64,000 nucleotides of DNA from Streptomyces sp. ISL-1 (lineage in GTDB: Bacteria > Actinomycetota > Actinomycetes > Streptomycetales > Streptomycetaceae): contig NZ_JAGGOI010000060.1 of assembly GCF_018614585.1 (NCBI RefSeq), positions 1-64,000 of the forward strand. Reading direction: 5' to 3'. Below, piece by piece: positions 1-8,200 of this stretch (its first letter is position 1; every line of letters starts with the position of its first letter). Position numbers and translations under genes: made by a program. Under the pieces are notes generated by a model. The model worked only from the letters and a program-made list of their open reading frames with translations. It made no database searches and had not been told where the DNA came from.

Positions 1-45
1 GGTGGCACGCCCCGCGGTGGCACGCCCCGCGGTGGCAGGCCCCGC
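1..45. repeat. Three tandem 15-bp repeats at the window edge
   Basis: Two identical copies of GGTGGCACGCCCCGC are followed by one copy with a single change (ACG to AGG). The array may extend left of the window. It lies downstream of the MFS gene that ends at 147. A 15-bp unit keeps frame, so it could be coding in a gene that begins outside the window, but nothing in view decides this. Confidence 0.75.
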
Positions 46-146
46 GTCGCGGGGAGGGCGGTTGCGGCGGGCGGGAGGATCCGCGTCGTGGCCGCGGTTG
101 TCCTGGTGGTCGCTCACCGGCACGTCCGGTCCGCCTCTCGTCATCG

Positions 147-1754
147 TCATCGCCCGCTGACGGGCAGCGCCCGCCCCGGAGCGCCTTCGGCGCTCTCCCG
201 TTCCGGCTCGGGGTCTCCGTCCGGCAGGAAGACCGCCACCACCAGCGCGCCGATCAGCGCCACACCCGTCGAGACCAGCGCCGTCAGATGCATCGCGTGC
301 AGGAACGCCTCGTTCGCCGGGCCGATCAGCGCCCTGCCCGCCGGGCCGAGTTTCTCCGCGGCCGCGAGCGTCGCCTCGATCGATTCGCCCGCGGCCTGGC
401 GGGCGCCGCTCGGGACCACTGAGAGGTGCCCCTCGATCGCCCCCCGGTACTGCGTGGACAGCAGCGACCCGAGCACCGCGATACCCAGTGCCCCGCCGAC
501 CTGGCGGAAGGTGTTGCTGACCGCCGAGCCGGACCCCGCCTTCTCGCGGGGCAGCGACTGCATCACCGAGACCGTCACCGGGGGCGTGATGAGCGCCATC
601 GCCACGCCCTGCATCAACAGAACCAGTTCGATCACCCACAGCGGGGTCGAGACATCGAACATCACGAAAGCCGCCAGCACCATTGCGACCAGCAGCATGC
701 CGACCGTGCACACCGACCGCGCCCCGAACCGGTCGACGATCAGCCGCGCGCGCAGCGCGACGACCATCTGCGCCACGGCCAGCGGCAGAATGAGCAGGCC
801 CGCTTCCAGCGCGCCGTAGCCGCGCACGCTCTGCAGATAGAACGCGGAGAAGAAGGTCACGCCCGTCAGCGCGAAGAAGACCAGCGCGATCGCGGTGACC
901 GCCGCCGCGAAGGCGGGCCTCTTGAAGTACGTGATGTCGACGGCCGGATGGTCGGTGCGCCACTCGTGGAGGACGAAGCAGACGAGTACCACCAGACCGC
1001 CCACCATCGGCAGCAGCACGGACGGCGCCGAGAAGTCCGCCAGCTCGCCGCCGCGGATGATTCCGTACACCAGCAGGATCAGCCCGATGATGGACAGCAT
1101 TACGCCGAGTGGGTCCATACGACCGGGGTTGGGGTCCCTGGAGTCCGGCAGGAGCAGCGCCATCGCGATCAGCGCGACGACCACGACCGGCACGTTGATG
1201 AGGAAGATCGAGCCCCACCAGAAGTGCTCGATGAGCAGCCCGCCGGTGATCGGGCCGATGGCCATGCCGACGCCGACGCTGCCCGCCCAGATGCCGATCG
1301 CCCTGGGCTGCTCGTGGCGCTCGAACACGTCCATCACTACGGCGAGCGTCGCCGGCATCACGAAGGCCCCGCCGAAGCCCATCACCGCGCGGTACGCGAT
1401 CAGCTCGCCGGGCGAGCCGGAGAACGCCGCCAGGGCCGAGCCGACGCCGAAGACGGCGACGCCGAAAACCAGCACCTTCTTGCGGCCGATGCGGTCGCCG
1501 AACAGGCCCGCGGTGAACAGCAGCCCCGCGAATACGAGCGTGTAGGAGTTCATGGCCCACTCCAGCTCGCTCTGGGTCGCGCCGATGCCCGTGGGCTCGG
1601 GGCTGGCGATCGTCTTGACCGCCACGTTCAGGATCGAGTTGTCCAGCACGACGATGAGCAGGCCGAACATCAGGACGGCCAGGATCGCCCAGCGCCGCCG
1701 GTGGACGGCCTCGGGTATGCGGGGTGGAGCAGGTGCGCCGGACAGAGTCGACAT
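147..1754 (-). CDS. MFS transporter, DHA2 (EmrB/QacA) family exporter
   Basis: Predicted 14-helix drug:proton antiporter of the cytoplasmic membrane, 535 residues, normal for DHA2 proteins. The first helix near residue 25 is followed by the acidic/asparagine motif LDNSILNVAVKTI, typical of helix 1. The cytoplasmic loop GLFGDRIGRKKVL near residue 84 is MFS motif A, and helix 5 carries the antiporter-type sequence AIGPITGGLL. ATG start at 1754 with AGGGGA close upstream. It is transcribed away from panB. A perfect 19-bp palindrome lies 25 bp before the start, so a TetR-type repressor probably controls it; no tetR gene is adjacent inside the window. Substrate cannot be read from sequence. Confidence 0.9.
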   Translation of the reverse strand: MSTLSGAPAPPRIPEAVHRRRWAILAVLMFGLLIVVLDNSILNVAVKTIASPEPTGIGATQSELEWAMNSYTLVFAGLLFTAGLFGDRIGRKKVLVFGVAVFGVGSALAAFSGSPGELIAYRAVMGFGGAFVMPATLAVVMDVFERHEQPRAIGIWAGSVGVGMAIGPITGGLLIEHFWWGSIFLINVPVVVVALIAMALLLPDSRDPNPGRMDPLGVMLSIIGLILLVYGIIRGGELADFSAPSVLLPMVGGLVVLVCFVLHEWRTDHPAVDITYFKRPAFAAAVTAIALVFFALTGVTFFSAFYLQSVRGYGALEAGLLILPLAVAQMVVALRARLIVDRFGARSVCTVGMLLVAMVLAAFVMFDVSTPLWVIELVLLMQGVAMALITPPVTVSVMQSLPREKAGSGSAVSNTFRQVGGALGIAVLGSLLSTQYRGAIEGHLSVVPSGARQAAGESIEATLAAAEKLGPAGRALIGPANEAFLHAMHLTALVSTGVALIGALVVAVFLPDGDPEPERESAEGAPGRALPVSGR

Positions 1755-1778
1755 GATCCCCTGCGTTACCTATTTCCG

Positions 1779-1797
1779 ATACGAGACCGTCTCGTAT
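1779..1797. promoter_or_regulatory. TetR-type operator upstream of the MFS exporter gene
   Basis: ATACGAGACCGTCTCGTAT is a perfect inverted repeat with 9-bp arms around one central base, 25 bp before the MFS start codon. Size, symmetry and place fit a TetR-family operator covering the promoter. The half site GTCTCGTA recurs in front of the tetR-like gene at 22198-22803. The regulator that binds here is not identified. Confidence 0.7.
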
Positions 1798-1913
1798 AGG
1801 GCACTTTACCGAATGTACCGGTCCTCTTCCGCCGGAGCGGCACGAGGTGCCACCATGGGGGTGATCCGGGGACGCCGTGAGGGCGCCTCGAGATGACGAA
1901 GGAGCCGTTGACC

Positions 1914-2774
1914 ATGACGCTTCAGGCTGCCCAGAAGCCCACCGACAGCAGCAAGGCGCTGTACGGCGGTAAGGGCACTCGCCGCATCACCGTCCACGAC
2001 ATCGCCGCCGCCAAGGAGCGCGGCGAGAAGTGGCCGATGCTCACCGCATACGACGCGATGACCGCGTCCGTCTTCGACGAGGCCGGAATCCCGGTCATGC
2101 TCGTCGGCGACTCCATGGGCAACTGTCACCTCGGCTACGAGACCACCGTCCCGGTCACGATGGACGAGATGACGCTGCTGTCCGCCGCCGTAGTACGGGG
2201 CACCAAGCGAGCCCTCATCGTCGGCGACCTCCCGTTCGGCTCGTACCAGGAAGGCCCCGTCCAGGCCCTGCGCAACGCCACCCGGCTGGTCAAGGACGCG
2301 GGCGTCGGCGCGATCAAGCTGGAGGGCGGCGAGCGCTCGCTCGGACAGACCGAACTGCTCGTCCAGGCGGGCATCCCGGTCATGTCGCACCTCGGCCTGA
2401 CCCCGCAGTCCGTCAACACCATGGGCTACCGCGTCCAGGGCCGCGGCGACGAGGCCGCCCACCGGCTGGTCCGCGACGCCAAGGCGGCGCAGGACGCGGG
2501 TGCGTTCGCCGTCGTCCTGGAGCTCGTCCCGGCCGAGGTCGCCGCCGAGGTCACCCGCAGCCTGCAGATCCCGACCATCGGCATCGGCGCGGGCCCCGAC
2601 ACGGACGCCCAGGTCCTCGTCTGGACCGACATGGCGGGCCTGACGGGCGGCAAGGTGCCGCGCTTCACCAAGCAGTACGCCAACCTGCGCCAGACGCTCG
2701 GCGACGCCGCGAAGGCCTTCGCCGACGACGTCGTCGGCGGTGCGTTCCCGCAGGAGGAGCACACCTTCCACTGA
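1914..2774 (+). CDS. panB: 3-methyl-2-oxobutanoate hydroxymethyltransferase (PanB)
   Basis: Transfers a hydroxymethyl group from 5,10-methylenetetrahydrofolate to 2-oxoisovalerate, giving ketopantoate, the first committed step of pantothenate and CoA synthesis; cytosolic TIM-barrel enzyme. Family signatures are plain: AYDAMTASVFDEAG, LVGDSMGNCHLGY (metal and substrate site), GDLPFGSYQ, KLEGG, SHLGLTPQSV and the C-terminal GIGAGPDTDAQVLVW. I chose ATG 1914 because AAGGAG lies 9 nt upstream; an in-frame ATG at 1893 would add seven residues (MTKEPLT) but overlies that ribosome site. It is followed by a strong hairpin terminator, so it is probably monocistronic. Confidence 0.96.
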   Translation: MTLQAAQKPTDSSKALYGGKGTRRITVHDIAAAKERGEKWPMLTAYDAMTASVFDEAGIPVMLVGDSMGNCHLGYETTVPVTMDEMTLLSAAVVRGTKRALIVGDLPFGSYQEGPVQALRNATRLVKDAGVGAIKLEGGERSLGQTELLVQAGIPVMSHLGLTPQSVNTMGYRVQGRGDEAAHRLVRDAKAAQDAGAFAVVLELVPAEVAAEVTRSLQIPTIGIGAGPDTDAQVLVWTDMAGLTGGKVPRFTKQYANLRQTLGDAAKAFADDVVGGAFPQEEHTFH

Positions 2775-2805
2775 GCACCGCCCAACAGCCACCCCCGGTA
2801 CAGAC

Positions 2806-2840
2806 GACAGCCCGCCGACATCCCCCATCGGCGGGCTGTC
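2806..2840 (+). terminator. Hairpin terminator after panB
   Basis: GACAGCCCGCCGA and TCGGCGGGCTGTC form a perfect 13-bp stem with a 9-nt C-rich loop, 32 bp after the panB stop codon. There is no long U-run, as is usual in Streptomyces. It separates panB from the cupin gene. Confidence 0.85.
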
Positions 2841-2917
2841 GGGGTTCGCGCGACCCCCGGGAGGCCTCGGCGTAGCCTGGAACTGGACTCGGGAGGCACT
2901 CTCCGCCCGGGAGGCGG

Positions 2918-3289
2918 ATGACCATGACGGGAATCGTTGCCAAGAACTTCGATTCGGCCGATGAGACCCGGCCCTTCGTGGAAGGCAAGGGAAACGTCGC
3001 CCTTCTCAACACCGACCAGGGTCCGGTGGGCAAGGCCGTGTTCGAGCCGGGCTGGCAGTGGTCCAAGCACGTCAAACCCCTTGCGGGCACCGAGAGTTGT
3101 CAGGCCGCTCACGTCGGATACATCATCAGCGGACGGATGAAGATCGTCATGGACGACGGTGAGTCCGTGGACACGGGACCCGGCGACTTCATCTCCGTCA
3201 CACCCGGCCATGACGCATGGGTGCTGGGGGACGAGAGTTGCGTCATGATCGACTGGGCCGGCTTCGGGGACTACGCCAAGCCTGCCTAG
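2918..3289 (+). CDS. Cupin-domain protein
   Basis: Small 123-residue single-domain cupin. The conserved beta-barrel motifs are recognisable: GWQWSKHVKPL and HVGYIISGRMKIVMDDGE (motif 1 region), then GPGDFISVTPGHDAWVLGDE (motif 2). The histidines and glutamate usual for metal binding are only partly kept, so catalysis is uncertain. GGGAGG lies just before the ATG at 2918; a second in-frame ATG follows six bases later. It stands alone between the panB terminator and the drrA-type gene. Specific function unknown. Confidence 0.85.
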   Translation: MTMTGIVAKNFDSADETRPFVEGKGNVALLNTDQGPVGKAVFEPGWQWSKHVKPLAGTESCQAAHVGYIISGRMKIVMDDGESVDTGPGDFISVTPGHDAWVLGDESCVMIDWAGFGDYAKPA

Positions 3290-3328
3290 TACTGACCCTC
3301 CACGGGGCCCGACCTGCCCCTCCCCCCG

Positions 3329-3396
3329 TTGTCGGTGCGGCTGTCACCGGCTTGTCGGTGATCTGTCGGCAGGCTGTCGGTGGCGGCTGCAATCGT
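3329..3396 (+). promoter_or_regulatory. Five 11-bp-phased TGTCRS direct repeats and promoter before the ABC exporter
   Basis: TGTCGG or TGTCAC begins at 3330, 3342, 3353, 3364 and 3375, a spacing of 12, 11, 11 and 11 bp, so the repeats lie on one face of the helix. Eight to nine bases after the last heptamer is a plausible -10 (AATCGT, 3391-3396), and the ATG at 3404 follows after 7 nt. SARP-family regulators are known to bind direct heptamers at 11-bp steps just upstream of the -10. A SARP/AfsR-like gene lies at 5243-8761. The link is inferred. Confidence 0.6.
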
Positions 3397-3403
3397 GTAC
3401 GGC

Positions 3404-4405
3404 ATGACACGAATCGACAAGAACGCCGTCGAGGTACGAGGCCTCGTAAAGCACTACGGCGAGACGAAGGCACTGGACGGGGTGGACCTTGACGTGCGCG
3501 AGGGCACGGTCCTCGGTGTCCTCGGTCCCAACGGCGCCGGCAAGACGACACTTGTGCGCTGCCTCTCCACCCTCGTCTCCCCGGACGCCGGCCACGCCGT
3601 CGTCGCCGGCTACGACGTGCTGAGACAGCCGCGCCAGCTGCGCCGCGTCATCGGCCTCACCGGGCAGTACGCCTCGGTCGACGAGAAGCTGTCCGGCTGG
3701 GAGAACCTCTACATGATCGGGCGGCTGCTCGACCTGTCGCGCAAGGACGCCCGGCTACGGGCCGACGAGATGCTGGAGCGCTTCTCGCTCACCGAGGCCG
3801 CGAAGCGCCCCGCGATGCAGTACTCCGGCGGCATGCGCCGACGGCTCGACCTGGCCGCCTCGATGATCGGCAGCCCGGCGGTGCTCTTTCTGGACGAGCC
3901 GACGACCGGCCTGGACCCGCGGACCCGTAACGAGGTCTGGGACGAGGTGCGGCGGATGGTCGCGGACGGGGCGACCGTACTGCTGACCACCCAGTACATG
4001 GAGGAGGCCGAGCAGCTGGCGAGCGAGCTCACGGTCATCGACCGCGGGCGGGTCATCGCCAACGGCCGGGTGGACGAGCTCAAGGCGAAGGTGGGCGGCC
4101 GCACCCTGCAGATCCGGCCGAGCGATCCGGCGCAGCTGCCCGCGATGGCGGCGGCGGTCGCCGACGCCGGTCTGGACGGGCTCGCGGGGGCGCAGGCCGT
4201 CCTGGACGAGGGACTGCTGTACGTGCCGATCCTGAGCGATGAGCAACTGACCGCGGTGGTCGGTCTGCTGGGCGTTCGCGGCTTCGGCATCGCGCACATC
4301 GGCACCCATCTGCCCAGCCTGGACGAGGTGTTCCTGGCGATCACCGGTGAGAAGACCCTGTCGTCGGAGATCTCCGACACGATTGCTGAGGAGGTCGCCG
4401 CATGA
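3404..4405 (+). CDS. DrrA-type ABC exporter ATP-binding protein
   Basis: ATP-binding subunit of a two-gene exporter of the daunorubicin-resistance type; it powers drug or lipid export at the inner face of the membrane. Walker A GPNGAGKTT near residue 42, Q-loop TGQYAS, signature YSGGMRRRLD, Walker B VLFLDEPTTGLD and the H-loop-like position LLTTQYMEEAEQ (glutamine in place of histidine, common in DrrA proteins) are all present. The C-terminal extension of about 100 residues is typical of DrrA. Start ATG 3404 (MTRIDK) is preceded by a -10-like AATCGT 7 nt upstream and no Shine-Dalgarno, so translation is probably leaderless. It overlaps the next gene by ATGA. The 11-bp repeats upstream suggest SARP control. 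Confidence 0.93.
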   Translation: MTRIDKNAVEVRGLVKHYGETKALDGVDLDVREGTVLGVLGPNGAGKTTLVRCLSTLVSPDAGHAVVAGYDVLRQPRQLRRVIGLTGQYASVDEKLSGWENLYMIGRLLDLSRKDARLRADEMLERFSLTEAAKRPAMQYSGGMRRRLDLAASMIGSPAVLFLDEPTTGLDPRTRNEVWDEVRRMVADGATVLLTTQYMEEAEQLASELTVIDRGRVIANGRVDELKAKVGGRTLQIRPSDPAQLPAMAAAVADAGLDGLAGAQAVLDEGLLYVPILSDEQLTAVVGLLGVRGFGIAHIGTHLPSLDEVFLAITGEKTLSSEISDTIAEEVAA

Positions 4406-5229
4406 GCGCGGTAACGATCACTGCCGCGCCGGCGAAGGCGCTTCCCGGCGAGGGCCGGATCGGTCTGCGGGCCAATGTGCGGCACATCGGCGCGCTGGTG
4501 CGCCGCAACGCCCTGCAGATCAAGCAGGACCCGGAGTCGATGTTCGACGCCGTGCTGATGCCGATCGTCTTCACGCTGCTGTTCGTGTACGTCTTCGGCG
4601 GCGCGATCTCCGGCAAGGGCAACCAGCAGGCGTACGTGAACTATGTGATCCCCGGCCTGATGGCGATGATGGGCATGAACATCGCCATGGCGGTGGGCAC
4701 CGGCGTCAACGACGACTTCAAGAAAGGCGTGATGGACCGCTTCCGGTCCATGCCGATCGCCCGGTCCTCCGTTCTCATCGCGAAGATCGTGGTCGAGATC
4801 GGCCGGATGCTGGTCGCCACCGCCGTCCTGCTCGGCATGGGCTTCCTGCTCGGCCTGCAGATCCACACCTCGGTCCTCGAACTGGCCGCGGCTATCGGCC
4901 TGTCCGTGGTCTTCGGCGCCTCGCTGATGTGGATCTTCATTCTGCTCGGTCTCACCATGAAGACGGCCCAGGCCGTCCAGGGGGTGGCCATGCTGGTACT
5001 CATGCCGTTGCAGTTCGGGTCGTCGATCTTCGCGCCACCGACCACGATGCCCGGCTGGTTGCAGAGCTTCACCGACTACAACCCGCTCTCCAACCTCGCG
5101 GACGCGGCACGGAATCTGATCAACGGCGGCCCGGTCGCCGACTCCGTGTGGATGACGCTCGGCTGGGCCGCGGTCATTACGGCGGTCACGGCGCCACTCG
5201 CGGTCGCCAAGTTCCGTAAGAAGACCTGA
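4402..5229 (+). CDS. DrrB-type ABC-2 membrane permease
   Basis: Membrane half of the exporter encoded with the preceding ATPase. 275 residues with about six hydrophobic segments (around 52-75, 85-110, 130-155, 165-185, 195-220 and 250-268 in the ABC-2 pattern) and the conserved sequence GVNDDFKKGVMDRFRSMPIARS in the first cytoplasmic loop. The start codon lies inside the ATPase stop region (ATGA, 4-nt overlap), indicating translational coupling. It converges on the AfsR-like gene with only 13 bp between stop codons. Confidence 0.93.
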   Translation: MSAVTITAAPAKALPGEGRIGLRANVRHIGALVRRNALQIKQDPESMFDAVLMPIVFTLLFVYVFGGAISGKGNQQAYVNYVIPGLMAMMGMNIAMAVGTGVNDDFKKGVMDRFRSMPIARSSVLIAKIVVEIGRMLVATAVLLGMGFLLGLQIHTSVLELAAAIGLSVVFGASLMWIFILLGLTMKTAQAVQGVAMLVLMPLQFGSSIFAPPTTMPGWLQSFTDYNPLSNLADAARNLINGGPVADSVWMTLGWAAVITAVTAPLAVAKFRKKT

Positions 5230-5242
5230 TCCTGACGCAAAG

Positions 5243-8200
5243 TCACACCAGGGCGGCGGCCTCATCGGGTGAGAGGACGCCGCCCTCGGCGTAGGCGGCC
5301 TCGTAGGCGGCGTCGTCACCGAGCGCCGTGCGCACCGCGGCCTCGGAAGAGGCCCTGTTCTCCCGCTCGTAATGGGGCGCGAAGTGGCCGTGCGGCAGCA
5401 TGGCGTCGGACGCGCCGAGCAACCGGGCCGCGTCCGGCGCGCGCTCCGGGCGTCCCCGGGCCAGCGCGCCGGCGGCGGTGACCATGTACACGGACGGCAT
5501 CTGCGGGGCGACCATCCGGGTCAGCGGATCCTTCGCCTTAGCCAGTGCCGTACGCGCCCGCTCCAGAGCCGGCTCGTACTCGCCGTCGAGGAGATCCAGC
5601 CAGGCGAGGTAGCCGAACACAATGCCCTCGAAGATCGCGAAGGTGTTGGACCTGAACTGCTCGAGCAGCCGCTCGATCTCGACGCGCGCCTCCTGGGTGC
5701 GGCCGGTGCGGCCCAGCCACAGGCCCAGCAGCAGCCGGGCGATGGCCGTCGACTCGTTCCCCAGGTTCGTGCCCGTGGCCAGCACCTCGCGGATGAGCGC
5801 CTCGCCGCGCTCGCCCTCACCCGTCTCCATCAGATTGCCGCCGAGGCGCGTGCGCAGCACGGCCGCCTGGGCCTGGGCCCCGATCCGCTCCGCGTACCGG
5901 ATGGCGGCCGTGAAGTCCTCTGCGGCCAGCGGGTATTCACCGCGCCGCTCGTGCGCCTCGCCTCGCGCGGACAATGCCTCGGCGGCGCCCCAGGCGTCGC
6001 CGAGCCGGGTGAAGATTTCCAGCGCCTCGTCGGCGTCGCCGGCCGCGTCGCCGGCCCACTGACTGCGGTTGGCGAGGACATTGGCCCGCGCCTGGAGGGA
6101 TGCGGCGAGCTCCCACTCGTATCCGTACGCGCGGCAGGCGTCGACGGTCTCGTTCAGCAACTCCCTGAGCCGCTCGTTGTCTCCGGTGACCACGACGGCG
6201 AAGAACCAGAGCGATCCCGGAGGCCGGCAGGTCTGCGGCAGCCCGGGCCGGTAGACCTGGGTGACCCTGCCCAGCCGCTCCAGCCTCTCCGGCGAGGTCC
6301 ACTCGTCCATGTCGTAGTCCATGAAGACCATCCGGATCAGCGCCGCGCCACGCCTGGCCTCCTGCAGCAGCTCGGGCGACATGGGCGGCGGCGCGTCCGT
6401 GAAGCGCTCGAAGACCGGCTGCGCGGGCTCGACGGGCGACGCGAACGGGTCGGGGCCGAGCTCGCCCACGACGGTGGTCCAGTGCCTGGCCTCGGTGCGC
6501 AGGTCCTTCATCTGCCAGTACCAGGCCAGCGAGAGGAGGAGGTGGAGTGCCTCCTGCTCGTCGCGGGCGGCGACGGCACGGCGGAGCGCGGTGCGCAGAT
6601 TCTCGTACTCCAGTTGCAGCAGGCCGATGGCGGCGCGCTGGCCGGGGCCGCGCAGCAGGGGATCGGTGGTGCGCGCCAACTCCCGGTAGTGGAGCAGGTG
6701 CTGCCACTCGACGGCGGCGCGTTCGGCGGCCTCGTCGAGCCGCTCGGCCGCGTACTCGCCGACCGTTTCGAGGAGGCGGTAGCGCATCTGCCCGTCGGAC
6801 GTCGGGGCGGCGACGACGAGGGACTTGTCGATGAGCGAGCCGAGCGCGTCGGCGACGTCCAGGCTGCCGCGGTCCGTTCCGGAGTCCGCGCAGACCGCCT
6901 CAGCGGCGGGGAGGTCGCAGCCGCCCGCGAAGACGGACAGCCGCCGCAGGACGGCGCGTTCGGCGTCGTCGAGCAGGTCCCAGGACCAGTCGACGACGGC
7001 ACGCAGTGTCTGCTGACGGGGCAGTACGGTACGGCTTCCGCTGGTCAGCAGGCGGAAGCGGTCGTCGAGACGGTCGGCGATCTGGCGCGGGGTGAGCATC
7101 CGCAGGCGGGCGGCGGCGAGTTCGATCGCGAGCGGCAGTCCGTCGAGGCGGTGACAGATCTCGGCGGACGCGGCGGCGGTGGCCTCGTCGGCGTCGATAC
7201 GGAATCCGGGCCGGGCGGCGGCGCCGCGGTCGGCGAGCAGCTGCAGCGCCATCGGGTCGGGCAGCGGACCGACCGGGCGCACCAACTCGCCCGGCACGCC
7301 CAGTGGTTCACGGCTGGTCGCCAGCACCGTGACGTCCGGGCAGCTCTCCAGCAGCCGCTCGGCGAGCGTGGCGGCGGCGTCGACGACATGCTCGCAGTTG
7401 TCGAGGAGCAGCAGCATGCGACGGCGTGAGCAGTGCTCGGCCAGCCGTACGAGAGGGTCGTCGCTGTGCCGCTCGGCGGCCCGCAGTTCCTCCGCGCCGG
7501 CGCCGCGCAGCACGGTCTCACGGGCGCCGAGCGCGGTGAGGACGGCCTCGGGCACGGTCTCGGGGGCGTCCACGGGGGCGAGTTCGGCCAGCCAGACGCC
7601 GTCCGGCCAGGGGCTCTCTTGTGCCCCAGTCCCGTCGACGGCCCGCTCGGCGGCCTCCTGCGACAACCGGGTCTTCCCGGCCCCGCCGGGACCGAGCAGA
7701 GTGACGAGCCGGGCGCGACGGAGGTCGTCGTGGATGGCGTGGATGTCGGCGTCCCGCCCGACGAAGGAGGTGAGCCGGGCGCGGAGGTTGCCCGGAGCGG
7801 GCCCGGGGCTCCTCCCCGGACCCCGCGCCTCAATCGTCGGCGTGGCTGGATTCGGGTCTCCGCCCGGGGCCCCGCTCCTCAATCGCCGGAGGGGCTTGGA
7901 AGTCTCGTCGGCGGGGCTCGAGTTTCCGCCGGCCGGGCGGAAACTCGATCCCGTGGGGGTCCACCCGGACGAAGACTGGGCGAGATCGGGAACAACGCCC
8001 GAAAAGCGTGGGGTCTGGGGGCTTGCCTCCAGTAGCGAGGCGGGGGCAAGCAACTCCGCGTGCAGTGCGCGCAGTTCACGGCCCGGGTCCGCGCCCAGGC
8101 GGTCCGCGAGGACGGTGCGTACCCCCTCGTACGCCGCCAGCGCCTCCGCCGTACGCCCCGCGTCCCGCATCGCTCGCAGCCTCAGCACCTGCAGGCGCTC

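Noticed and set aside
5372..7429. 685-codon plus-strand frame opposite the AfsR-like gene
   Set aside because: Antisense of the NB-ARC and TPR region; no ribosome site or family.
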